From Candidatus Avigastranaerophilus faecigallinarum (GTDB lineage Bacteria; Cyanobacteriota; Vampirovibrionia; Gastranaerophilales; Gastranaerophilaceae), in assembly GCA_018716565.1 (NCBI GenBank), contig DVJT01000076.1, positions 1-33,475 of the forward strand: a DNA stretch of 33,475 nucleotides. The letters run 5' to 3'. The position numbers and the translations under genes were made by a program. Shown here one piece after another: positions 10,047 to 18,672 of the stretch (within the stretch, counting starts at the first letter, position 1; the number at the start of each line of letters is the position of its first letter). The notes under the pieces were generated by a model. That model had not been told where the DNA came from. It searched no databases and saw only the letters and a program-made list of their open reading frames with translations.

Positions 10047-10598
10047 ATGAAAGGTCATTTATATATAGTTGCGGGATGCTCCGGAGTTGGAAAAGGCACT
10101 TTATTAAAGCTTTTCTTAAAGGAAAATCCTGAAATTAAGTTATCAATATCTGCTACAACAAGAAAGCCAAGACAAGGTGAAGAAGATGGTGTAAGCTATT
10201 TTTTTGTATCTAAAGAAGATTTTCAAAAATCTATTGATAATGATGAATTCTTAGAATGGGCAGAATTTAGCGGTAATTTCTATGGAACTAAAAAGAGTTT
10301 TGTAGAAAAAACATTGGCCAAAGGAATAGATTTGATTTTAGAAATTGAAGTTCAAGGTGCAAAACAAGTAAAGGAAAAAATGCCTGAAGCTACTTCAATT
10401 TTTATTATGCCTCCATCTTTAGAAGATTTAGAAAAGCGTTTAAGAGGCAGACATACTGAAAGTGAAGAAGCTATACAACGAAGGCTTAGTGTTGCTGCAA
10501 GAGAAATAGAAGCCGGTAAAAACTTTGATTATCAAATTATTAATGATAACATAGAAGAAGCATTGGCTAATATGCAGAAAATCTTTAATTATAGGTAA
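10047..10598 (+). CDS. gmk: Guanylate kinase
   Basis: AGCSGVGKGTLLKLFL P-loop, SISATTRKPRQGEEDGVSYFFV, ILEIEVQGAKQVKEKMPEATSIFIMPPS. Confidence 0.96.
   Translation: MKGHLYIVAGCSGVGKGTLLKLFLKENPEIKLSISATTRKPRQGEEDGVSYFFVSKEDFQKSIDNDEFLEWAEFSGNFYGTKKSFVEKTLAKGIDLILEIEVQGAKQVKEKMPEATSIFIMPPSLEDLEKRLRGRHTESEEAIQRRLSVAAREIEAGKNFDYQIINDNIEEALANMQKIFNYR
10543..10589 (+). repeat. Copy 1 of duplicated gmk 3' end
   Basis: atgataacatagaagaagcAttggctaatatgcaGaaaatctttaat; matches 11278-11324 at 45/47 positions. Confidence 0.9.
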
Positions 10599-10602
10599 TA
10601 AT

Positions 10603-11148
10603 CTATTGCATATGTATAGATTCTGTTTGTAGTAATTTTGAAACTTCTTCTGAAGTTAGATTTTCTTTCGTTACAGGAATCAATTCTCCTGTAATTGCAT
10701 CTCTATGTACATAATTAATATTATATGTACCATCATCATTTTGTTTTAGTGTTCCAGAACATAGAGATTTATCTGCCATAATTTCTACTTCGGTCATTGT
10801 TTTATATTTTGCTTTTGCACCATAAACAGTTGGTTGTTTTTTTACAGTGTATGTTCCGTCTTCATTTCTTGTAATTAAACTACTAGAACCACAAATTGTT
10901 GGTTTTAGTATAGCACTTCCGTCTGAAAATTTAGTTGCGTTTTTAAATTGTGTATCAAAATTTTTATTATTTGTTATTATGTTTGGATAATAACCCATAA
11001 TTTGAGATGCATTTACAGTTTTTTTATCTTCAATAGGTAAATCTAATTGTTCTTCTTTTGTTTGGTTTGATGTTCCGGTTGTATTACATTCAGTTTTTTG
11101 ATTTATATTATTGTATGTGATTGCTTGTTTAATTTCTCCAATGTTCAT
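10603..11148 (-). CDS. Hypothetical protein
   Basis: 181-aa ORF opposite to flanking genes, with two DGTY(T/N) motifs; ends 5 bp from the gmk stop; no family recognised. Confidence 0.6.
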   Translation of the reverse strand: MNIGEIKQAITYNNINQKTECNTTGTSNQTKEEQLDLPIEDKKTVNASQIMGYYPNIITNNKNFDTQFKNATKFSDGSAILKPTICGSSSLITRNEDGTYTVKKQPTVYGAKAKYKTMTEVEIMADKSLCSGTLKQNDDGTYNINYVHRDAITGELIPVTKENLTSEEVSKLLQTESIHMQ

Positions 11149-11277
11149 TTTTTAATGTCCTTTATTTTATTCTGCTGTATATATAATTAAAGTAAATTTC
11201 TTAAAAAAAATGCTAAGAATAATAAAAAATTATTTTAAACTTAATATCTCTTATAATTTTTAATATATAATTGTTTG

Positions 11278-11324
11278 ATGATAACATAGAAGAAGCGTTG
11301 GCTAATATGCAAAAAATCTTTAAT
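11278..11324 (+). repeat. Copy 2 of duplicated gmk 3' end (just upstream of coaBC)
   Basis: atgataacatagaagaagcGttggctaatatgcaAaaaatctttaat; reads in the Gmk frame ...DDNIEEALANMQKIFNNKG* and is followed by the coaBC ATG. Confidence 0.9.
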
Positions 11325-11339
11325 AATAAAGGGTAAAAA

Positions 11340-12524
11340 ATGCTTAGCGGAAAAAACGTCTTAGTTGGTATAACAGGAGCTATTGCAGCTTATAAAGTTT
11401 GTGAATTGATTCGTTTGTTTAAAAAAAATCATGCAAATGTAAAAGTTGTTGTTACTCCTAATGCATTGAATTTTGTTACTAAGACTACATTAGAATCATT
11501 AAGTCAAAATGCTGTTGATATTGAGCAATTTAATATCAAAGAATATAAGCCTGAACATATAGCTTTGACTGATGAAGCGGATATCTTTGTTATTGCACCT
11601 GCGAGCGCAAATACAATTGCAAAAATGGCTTTAGGAATTTGTGATAATTTATTAACATCAACATTCTGTGCTTTTAAAAAGCCTGTTGTAATAGCACCTT
11701 GTATGAACACAAATATGTGGGAAAATCCCGCTGTAGAAAAAAATATTGAAATTCTAAAGAATAGAGGAATAAAAGTAATTGAACCTGATACTGGCTTTTT
11801 AGCCTGCGGAACTAACGGTAAAGGCAGACTTGCTGATATAAATTTAATTTATGATACTGTTAAAGATATTTTATTGCCTGAACAAATATTAAAAGGTAAA
11901 AAGGTTGTAATAACAGCTGGTGGTACGAAGGAAAATATTGATGCAGTAAGATATATCGGAAATTATTCTTCAGGCAAAATGGGCATTGCATTAGCTGATA
12001 GTGCATATAAACTCGGAGCTGATGTTGTTCTTATTTCTACAGTTGATGTTGATAAAAAATATAAAGTGATAAATGTTCAAACAGCTCAAGAAATGTATGA
12101 TAAAGTAAACGAAGAGTTTAAAGATGCTTATACATTAATTATGGCTGCTGCTGTAAGTGATTATCGGGTAAGAAATAAATCTGAACAAAAAATAAAAAAG
12201 GATGGAAATCCTCTAATAATTGAACTTGTTGAGAATCCTGACATTTTAAAAGAAATGTCTAAAATTAAGCGAAATGACCAAATTGTTGTGGGATTTTGTG
12301 CTGAAAGTCAAAATTTAATGGAATTTGCAAAACAAAAGATTTCAAAGAAAAAATGTGATTATATATGTGCAAATGATATTTCTAAAAAAGACATCGGCTT
12401 CTCGTCAAATGATAATGAATTGTATATAATAGATAAAGAAATGAATGTTTGTCATTTTGAAAAAGCTGATAAACAAATTATAGCTATGAAGATTTTGGAA
12501 AAAATTTATGGAAAAAGTAAGTAA
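11340..12524 (+). CDS. coaBC: Bifunctional phosphopantothenoylcysteine decarboxylase/phosphopantothenate--cysteine ligase
   Basis: GKNVLVGITGAIAAYKVCELIR, APCMNTNMWENPA, ITAGGTKENIDAVRYIGNYSSGKMG. Confidence 0.96.
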   Translation: MLSGKNVLVGITGAIAAYKVCELIRLFKKNHANVKVVVTPNALNFVTKTTLESLSQNAVDIEQFNIKEYKPEHIALTDEADIFVIAPASANTIAKMALGICDNLLTSTFCAFKKPVVIAPCMNTNMWENPAVEKNIEILKNRGIKVIEPDTGFLACGTNGKGRLADINLIYDTVKDILLPEQILKGKKVVITAGGTKENIDAVRYIGNYSSGKMGIALADSAYKLGADVVLISTVDVDKKYKVINVQTAQEMYDKVNEEFKDAYTLIMAAAVSDYRVRNKSEQKIKKDGNPLIIELVENPDILKEMSKIKRNDQIVVGFCAESQNLMEFAKQKISKKKCDYICANDISKKDIGFSSNDNELYIIDKEMNVCHFEKADKQIIAMKILEKIYGKSK

Positions 12525-13242
12525 AATTATAAAAAGAATAGAAGAGTTTGCACCGTTAAACACAATGCAGAAATGGGATAATTCAGGCTGGCAGATAAAT
12601 TTAGGTATCGAAGATACAAATAGAATTCTATTAGCACTTGATGTCACTCCATCTACTGTTGATGAGGCTATTAATAAAAAATGTGACTTGATTATATCAC
12701 ATCATCCAATATTTTTTAATTCAATAAAAACAATAGAATCCCCATTTATAATTAAGGCAATTCAAAATAATATACAAGTATACTCAGCTCATACTAACTT
12801 AGATATAGCACAAGGCGGTGTAAGTGAATATCTTGCAGAAAAATGCGGATTTACAGATTTAGATACTGCTTTTGAATTTATTAAATATAAACAGTTTGAT
12901 GAAGAAAAAAACTTTTCAAAACTGATTTCAACTCTGAAAACAATTTTTAGCTTGCCAAGTGTAAGAGTTGTAAATAGTCAAAGAAAAACATATAAATCTA
13001 TAGCATTTTGTTCAGGCAGTGGTGCAGAGTATATTCAAGAACTTGAAAAAATTGGTATAGACGTATTTATAACTGGTGATTTAAAACATCATCAGGCACT
13101 GAATGCTACAAATATGACCATTGTTGATTTGGGCCATTTTCATAGTGAAAGATTTGTTGTTGAAATTTTTGAAAATATATTGAAAAATGAAGATGTAGAA
13201 GTTATAGCAGCTGTTGAAAAACCTGCTTGGGAGTTAATTTAA
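12508..13242 (+). CDS. Nif3-like dinuclear metal center hexameric protein
   Basis: AINKKCDLIISHHPIFF, VYSAHTNLDIAQGGVSEYLAEKCG, DVFITGDLKHHQAL; overlaps the coaBC end by 17 bp. Confidence 0.93.
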   Translation: MEKVSKIIKRIEEFAPLNTMQKWDNSGWQINLGIEDTNRILLALDVTPSTVDEAINKKCDLIISHHPIFFNSIKTIESPFIIKAIQNNIQVYSAHTNLDIAQGGVSEYLAEKCGFTDLDTAFEFIKYKQFDEEKNFSKLISTLKTIFSLPSVRVVNSQRKTYKSIAFCSGSGAEYIQELEKIGIDVFITGDLKHHQALNATNMTIVDLGHFHSERFVVEIFENILKNEDVEVIAAVEKPAWELI

Positions 13243-13772
13243 TGAAAAAGATTTTTATATCAATATTAAGTGTTTTATTATTGCAGAGTTTTGTTATGGC
13301 AAAAGATACGTTGCAATTTGATTTCCCGAATGAAGGATGGCATAAAGTTTCAAGTCCTGATGGAATTGAAAGCAAAAAATGTTATGTACCATATAATCAA
13401 AGTTCGGATAATTACACAGAAATGCTTATTTTTTCGGAACGTGTTTTAAAGAATCAAGGCTTATCTCCAATGGTGATGCTCCATAAACAATTAGGTAAGG
13501 ATAGAAATAATTATCCTGATATTGTTCCTGAATATATAGTAAGTGATTTTGATAATGCTATGGTTACTTGGTGTAGTAAAATGAAAAATACTTGCGCCGT
13601 TGAAAGGGCTTTTCAAGGTAAAGAGGGAATTATTTTTGCTATATATCAAAATAAAGCTCCTCATTATTCACAAAATATGTTTGGTCAATGGTCAAATATA
13701 TTGAGTAAAGTTAAAGTTTATGAATCTGAAGTTGATGGTGCTTCTGCAAAAAATCTAATAGAGCTTGATTAA
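13242..13772 (+). CDS. Secreted hypothetical protein (signal peptide)
   Basis: MKKIFISILSVLLLQSFVMA signal-like N-terminus. The track start at 13227 is TTG; the ATG at 13242 overlaps the previous stop (TAATG). Confidence 0.75.
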   Translation: MKKIFISILSVLLLQSFVMAKDTLQFDFPNEGWHKVSSPDGIESKKCYVPYNQSSDNYTEMLIFSERVLKNQGLSPMVMLHKQLGKDRNNYPDIVPEYIVSDFDNAMVTWCSKMKNTCAVERAFQGKEGIIFAIYQNKAPHYSQNMFGQWSNILSKVKVYESEVDGASAKNLIELD

Positions 13773-14302
13773 TGAATATTACAGGCGGTAAATATAATTC
13801 AAGAAAAATAAAAACGGCAGAATATGAAAATATAAAGCCCACATTATCAAAAACTCGCCAGGGTATTTTTAATACTTTGTCTGCAATGATTGATTTTGAA
13901 GGGAAGTTATTTATTGACCTATTCTCAGGTAGCGGTATAATGGGGCTTGAAGCTATATCAAGAGGCTTTAGAGTTATTTCTTTTGAAAAAGATAAAAAAA
14001 CGGCCTTATCAATTAAGGAAAGTTATAAAAGTCTTGGGCTCATTCCTGAATTATATTTTGGTGATGCTTTAAAAAATATCTTAAAGATTAATTTAAAAGC
14101 AGATGTTATTTTTCTTGATCCGCCATATGATTCTGATTTATATGAAAAATCTTTAAAGATTATAAAAGATAATAATATATTGGATGATGAAGGTATTATT
14201 ATCTTGGAACATCCTATTGATAAGAATATAAATATTCAAGATTTTGAAATTATTAAAATTAAAACATATGGTGATAAACAGATTACTTATTTAAAATTAT
14301 AG
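13773..14302 (+). CDS. rsmD: 16S rRNA (guanine(966)-N(2))-methyltransferase RsmD
   Basis: GGKYNSRKIKTAE...KPTLSKTRQGIFNTLS, FIDLFSGSGIMGLEAISRG, DVIFLDPPYDSDLYE. The ATG begins at 13772 or 13773, overlapping the upstream TAA. Confidence 0.94.
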
Positions 14303-14330
14303 ATATTTCTGTTTAAAAATAATTTAACCT

Positions 14331-14376
14331 GTTTCAATAAACAAAATAACGAAACTACATATACAGTTGTACTTTT
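14331..14376 (+). repeat. 46-bp direct repeat, copy 1
   Basis: gtttcaataaacaaaataacgaaactacatatacagttgtactttt; 44/46 identical to 14581-14626, exactly 250 bp away. Confidence 0.92.
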
Positions 14377-14454
14377 TTCTTTTTTTATTCAAGTTTTGTT
14401 TAAAATTTACTTCCTAAATTTTGGTTTTTAAATGAACATAATGTAATCTATTAC

Positions 14455-14480
14455 GTACTTTTCTCATTGCAGAAAAGTAC
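14455..14480. other. Perfect 10-bp inverted repeat hairpin
   Basis: GTACTTTTCT-cattgc-AGAAAAGTAC. Confidence 0.85.
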
Positions 14481-14531
14481 CAAAAGGCTAGCAACTTGAT
14501 ATTTCGTTTCTATTTTGTTAATTTCAACCTG

Positions 14532-14573
14532 AAGCTTTGTAACTCGGACTTCGTCCTCAAACAGACAAAGCTT
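14532..14573. other. Nested hairpin
   Basis: Outer stem AAGCTTTGT (14532-14540)/ACAAAGCTT (14565-14573); inner GGAC-ttc-GTCC (14546-14556). Confidence 0.8.
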
Positions 14574-14580
14574 TGATATC

Positions 14581-14626
14581 GTTTCAATAAACAAAATAAC
14601 GAAACTACATATATAGTTGCACTTTT
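14581..14626 (+). repeat. 46-bp direct repeat, copy 2
   Basis: gtttcaataaacaaaataacgaaactacatatatagttgcactttt; see copy 1. Confidence 0.92.
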
Positions 14627-14640
14627 AATAAAAATAAAAC

Positions 14641-14675
14641 AAAAAAAGACCGATTATTAAATCGGTCTTTTTTAA
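14641..14675. terminator. Bidirectional terminator-like hairpin
   Basis: aaaaaaagaccgattattaaatcggtcttttttt: AAAAGACCGATT/AATCGGTCTTTT. Confidence 0.8.
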
Positions 14676-14690
14676 ACTCTTTCTAATCAA

Positions 14691-14984
14691 CTAGGCTGCA
14701 ACACCTTTAATTTCAGTAATTAAATAATTTGCAATCCATTCAAAATCGCTATTTGATTCTGCTGCTTTTTGAAGATAGTCAATAGATGATTCTCCAATTC
14801 TAATTAAAATCATAGCAACAATTCCTCTTGTTCTGCCTTTTAAAACTTGAAGAGAATCTACAAGAGAAGGAACTGCTTCTTTACCGATATTAACAAGTTC
14901 ATTTTCTATTTCATTTTTTACGTTATTATCAGCGTTTTCTAATTTATTTAAATATTCGTTTATTGGTAATAATATTGTATTCAT
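14691..14984 (-). CDS. Small HEAT-repeat-like protein
   Basis: VKNEIENELVNIGKEAVPSLVDSLQVLKGRTRGIVAMILIRIGESSIDYLQKA has the HEAT-like helix pattern. Confidence 0.65.
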   Translation of the reverse strand: MNTILLPINEYLNKLENADNNVKNEIENELVNIGKEAVPSLVDSLQVLKGRTRGIVAMILIRIGESSIDYLQKAAESNSDFEWIANYLITEIKGVAA

Positions 14985-15295
14985 CTATTTGCCTCTTCTT
15001 ATATTTCAAAACTTCCGATTTTATTATAAGGCAAAAAATTCAAAATCCTGTTTTTTTAATATATTCTTTATATCGACCCTGAAAATCAATAAAATCAAAT
15101 ATTTTACATTGATTTAGATTATAATTTTTATTGTTATTCATTTAAAAATAGCCCGAATATATAAGATTGATATTACCTTTTGGTGTATTTTTTTCTTCTT
15201 TGAATATGTTTAAACTGTAAATATCCTGAAACTAAATGGAATTTTTCAGGATTTGGGAGTGTGTTCAATAAAAGTCATTGCGGGGTATAGAAAAA

Positions 15296-15604
15296 ATGCT
15301 AGTTGAAAAATACATTAATGGATTAAATCAAAGAAGCCAAATAGAATTCAAGAATATATCTAAAGATATAATTCCTTGGTTAGAGCAAACGGCTTTAGAA
15401 AATAATTGTTTGATAGATAAAAAAGAGTGGAAAAGTAAGTATAACAGTTATGTTATTTATGATTATGAGCCATTTTGTTCTGATGGATTTGAAATAAATG
15501 TTACTGTGTCTTCTCACGATATTAATTATTTGTATTTTTTGAAATTTCTATATGATAACAAATTGGATACTATTGAATATTTGAATAATTGTATAGGTGA
15601 CTAG
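15296..15604 (+). CDS. Hypothetical protein
   Basis: ORF with TTG at 15278; the ATG at 15296 (MLVEKYINGLNQRSQ...) is likelier. No family recognised. Confidence 0.5.
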   Translation: MLVEKYINGLNQRSQIEFKNISKDIIPWLEQTALENNCLIDKKEWKSKYNSYVIYDYEPFCSDGFEINVTVSSHDINYLYFLKFLYDNKLDTIEYLNNCIGD

Positions 15605-15672
15605 TACACTTTGTTATTGTAAATCAGTAAAACAAAATATATAATTTAATTGCAAAAAAGAAAGGAAGCAAT

Positions 15673-16284
15673 ATGGAAGAAAATAACACAAATAATCAAA
15701 ATGAAGGTATGAAAGAAACAGATAAACATGTCTGTTTTGAAAATCATTGTTGGAAAAAATGTTTAGCAATGATATGTGCAGCATTTATTGGAGGATTTCT
15801 TGCTTTTTATTTTGTTGCAGATCAAATGATGCATAAATACTATAGACCTCATTTTAATCCTTATAAATTTGAGAAAAGAATGTTTGATGATATTGACAGA
15901 ATGTATAAGCAAGATATGAAAGCTTTTGAAGATGCTTTTAATATGAAAGACAGATTCCATAAGATGAAAAAAATGCATGAAGCTGATTTTGGCATGCCAA
16001 TATTTATGATGGACTCAGTAAAAATTAAAACAGAATTTGATGATAATAAATTCAATATTATTGTAGGTCTAAAACCTTTTCAAAATGATGAAAATAAGAT
16101 TAACTACAACGTAGAAGGAAGAAAATTGACTGTTTTCGGAAATTCGCAAGTGCAAGATAAAGAATATGAACAAGATGTTGCTTTTTCTCAAGATTTTATA
16201 CTTCCTGAAAATGCAGACACTGCAAATATTTCTAAATATAAAGAAGGACACAAACTCATAATTTCTGTTCCTATAAAGGAATAG
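15673..16284 (+). CDS. Membrane-anchored Hsp20/alpha-crystallin-domain-like protein
   Basis: N-terminal TM CLAMICAAFIGGFLAFYFVA; C-terminal VKIKTEFDDNKFNIIVGLKPFQNDENKINYNVEGRKLTVFG...DFILPENADTANISKYKEGHKLIISVPI resembles an ACD. AGGAAG RBS. Confidence 0.65.
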   Translation: MEENNTNNQNEGMKETDKHVCFENHCWKKCLAMICAAFIGGFLAFYFVADQMMHKYYRPHFNPYKFEKRMFDDIDRMYKQDMKAFEDAFNMKDRFHKMKKMHEADFGMPIFMMDSVKIKTEFDDNKFNIIVGLKPFQNDENKINYNVEGRKLTVFGNSQVQDKEYEQDVAFSQDFILPENADTANISKYKEGHKLIISVPIKE

Positions 16285-16298
16285 AATCTGTATAAAAT

Positions 16299-16332
16299 AA
16301 AAACAGGGCTAAAATACTTTAGCCCTGTTTTT
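16299..16332. terminator. Bidirectional terminator
   Basis: aaaaacagggctaaaatactttagccctgttttt. Confidence 0.85.
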
Positions 16333-16561
16333 ATGCTTCAATAAATAATCTTCTGCCTACAATATTGGGTTTACCATTATAATACCCTGCAAAATAACCA
16401 CCTTTTACCGGACGATTAATTGCATAGTTGTTTCTGTTTTGTGGCTGTACAAAAGGATTTTCAAAAGGATTGTATCCTGTATTTGTTGAATTAATATTTT
16501 GAGTAGATACACTTGGAGTGTAGAAAACTTGTGCTACCATATTTTTTAGGTTGTTAATCAT
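16331..16561 (-). CDS. Small hypothetical protein
   Basis: 76-aa ORF with Asn/Pro-rich middle; convergent with the previous gene at a shared terminator. Confidence 0.5.
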   Translation of the reverse strand: MINNLKNMVAQVFYTPSVSTQNINSTNTGYNPFENPFVQPQNRNNYAINRPVKGGYFAGYYNGKPNIVGRRLFIEA

Positions 16562-17074
16562 TTACTTTTCCTTTGTACTTTACACATGTAATTATTAATG
16601 ATAAAACTTACTTTGTCATTATTATACAATTTTTTATTAGAAAAAATTGTAATTTATTATAAAAAATACATCTTTTGTTGTATTCGTTAAAGATAGTTTA
16701 AATTCATGTTTAAAAGCTTCTTTCATGTGGAATAGTCAACTTATAAGTCGCAAAAGAAAACAAAATAAGATATACAAAAATAAATGAATATATTGATATA
16801 ACTTGTATTACCAATTAATATGGGCCGTGTCGTTATACACCGGATTTAATAAAAGTAAGGTATACTGGTTCTATTTGTTTATATTTGTTTTAATTTATCT
16901 TTAATTTTGAATTTGTGATTGAAATAATAAAATAATAATAAAAATAATAGAAACAAAAAGACAACGAATGCCAAATTAAAAAGTAGCAAAAGTTAATAAA
17001 AATTGTTTATAGCCTAGTATTCTATAATGAAATACTGTTGTGCTTTATAGACATTTGTTAAATTTTGTTAATAC

Positions 17075-17103
17075 TTGACGAATTGTTAAAAAAAGTATAC
17101 AAT
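17075..17103 (+). promoter_or_regulatory. Sigma70-like promoter of the first pilin-like gene
   Basis: TTGACG (17075-17080), 17-nt spacer, TACAAT (17098-17103). Confidence 0.7.
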
Positions 17104-17149
17104 TTACTGGTATTTGGAAAAAGTTTTGAAAAAACGAAAGGTAAAAATT

Positions 17150-17761
17150 ATGAAAAAATTAGGTTTCACCCTTGCCGAAGTTTTAATTACTTTGGTTATC
17201 ATCGGTGTAATCGCTGCTATGACAGTTCCTACATTGATGAACAATACTAATGCTCAAGAATATCGTTCAGCATTAAAGAAAGCTATTGCAGGTTTAAACC
17301 AAGCATTAACATTGAACTATGCTTTAGAAGGTTTATCTGCTCAAGATTATTCAACTGGTACAGCATTAGTTACTGATGTATTTAAGAGAAGAATGAGTGT
17401 AATTGAAGGTGATACATCATTCACTAGTACAGGTTGTGCTGGTTCAGATGTATTTACAACAGCAGATGGTATGATGTTCTGTGTAACAGGTTTCTCTTCT
17501 GCGCAAAATGATGCTCAAGGTTCTATTTGTGACTCATACAATACAACAGGTTGTGTATCTGGTGCTACTGAAGCAAACCCAGCTCCAAGTGCAAATATTT
17601 GGATAGACGTAAACGGTGTTAAAAAACCAAACCAACCAACTACAAATTCTTCAAGACCAAGAGATATTTACCAAGCTACAATTTATGCTCAAAAAGTTGT
17701 TCCTTATGGTGCTCCAACTCAAGGTGTAATGTATGAAAAAGGAACAGATGGTGCTAACTAA
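17150..17761 (+). CDS. Type IV pilin-like / type II secretion major pseudopilin-like protein
   Basis: MKKLGFTLAEVLITLVIIGVIAAMTVPTLMNN prepilin N-terminus. The track start at 17114 is TTG; ATG at 17150 with upstream GAAAGG. Confidence 0.92.
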   Translation: MKKLGFTLAEVLITLVIIGVIAAMTVPTLMNNTNAQEYRSALKKAIAGLNQALTLNYALEGLSAQDYSTGTALVTDVFKRRMSVIEGDTSFTSTGCAGSDVFTTADGMMFCVTGFSSAQNDAQGSICDSYNTTGCVSGATEANPAPSANIWIDVNGVKKPNQPTTNSSRPRDIYQATIYAQKVVPYGAPTQGVMYEKGTDGAN

Positions 17762-17795
17762 TAATTAGCGTTGTTAATTAGACTAAAAGGTTAGG

Positions 17796-17827
17796 CAAGA
17801 GGTGATTCATTCACCTCTTGTTTTTTA
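17796..17827 (+). terminator. Rho-independent terminator of the first pilin-like gene
   Basis: caagaggtgattcattcacctcttgttttttat. Confidence 0.85.
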
Positions 17828-17936
17828 TATAGAATAAATATACATACTGTAATAAAAAACTCATATTTCTTGACTTATAAATATTTATTCAGATATCATG
17901 TGACTATTAAAGGGAAAGGATTGGGGTATATAATTT

Positions 17937-18530
17937 ATGAGAAATTCATCAATGTATAGATCAAACTTATCAGATGAAAAAATAGCTTTTTTATCTGAAT
18001 TAAAAAGTCAAAGGGAATATAGCCAAAATCAACAGGACGATTATACCCCTAAAGCATATAAAAGACCTAGTAAACAAAAGGAACTGGATCTTTTATGGCA
18101 GAATTTTAAGATTAATCCAAAAGAAGAAAAATCTCCGGGAGTATATTTGTTAACCGGATTTATAGCCGGAGCTTTATGCATGTTTATTATGAATGCAATT
18201 TTAAGTATTAGTTCGAATCTACCTGCTGATACATCTTCTGCATCTTTGGGACAACCAAAGTTTGAAAAGAAAATAATGAGAAAAAGTAAACTGCCACAAA
18301 TTACATCTAGTATTTCAGTAGTCCCTGCAACATCTGAAGCTGTTGATGAGGTGGTTATTCCTACTGTTGAAACATATACAGTAAAAGAGGGTGACTCTAT
18401 GAGCTCTATTGTTTTCAGGTTTTATGGTAAATATGATCCTGCAAAAGTAGAAAAAATAAGACAAGTGAATAAATTGACTAATGCTCATAAACTTTCTATT
18501 GGACAAAAGTTAATAATTCCGCTTGATTAA
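17937..18530 (+). CDS. LysM-domain membrane protein
   Basis: TM GVYLLTGFIAGALCMFIMNAIL; C-terminal LysM TYTVKEGDSMSSIVFRFYGKYDPAKVEKIRQVNKLTNAHKLSIGQKLIIP. Confidence 0.88.
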   Translation: MRNSSMYRSNLSDEKIAFLSELKSQREYSQNQQDDYTPKAYKRPSKQKELDLLWQNFKINPKEEKSPGVYLLTGFIAGALCMFIMNAILSISSNLPADTSSASLGQPKFEKKIMRKSKLPQITSSISVVPATSEAVDEVVIPTVETYTVKEGDSMSSIVFRFYGKYDPAKVEKIRQVNKLTNAHKLSIGQKLIIPLD

Positions 18531-18545
18531 AAATTCTGAACATAA

Positions 18546-18575
18546 GTAAGCCCTCTCGATATGAGAGGGCTTACT
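18546..18575 (+). terminator. Terminator-like hairpin after the LysM gene
   Basis: GTAAGCCCTCTC-gatat-GAGAGGGCTTAC; only a weak T tract. Confidence 0.6.
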
Positions 18576-18610
18576 GTTTATATTTGAAATACATCAGGTT
18601 TGTTTAGAAT

Positions 18611-18643
18611 AAAAAAAGAACAGAATTTATAATGATTCTGTTC
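18611..18643 (-). terminator. Rho-independent terminator of gatB
   Basis: aaaaaaagaacagaatttataatgattctgttca: on the minus strand, GAACAGAAT/ATTCTGTTC followed by a T tract. Confidence 0.7.
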
Positions 18644-18672
18644 ATAAAAATATATTTTGCTTTCTGTTAAAT

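Noticed and set aside
14331-14640. CRISPR array interpretation of the repeat pair
   Set aside because: Only two repeats 250 bp apart, no regular spacers, no cas genes.
15763-16251. Three minus-strand ORFs opposite the Hsp20-like gene
   Set aside because: Overlap each other and a better supported plus-strand gene.
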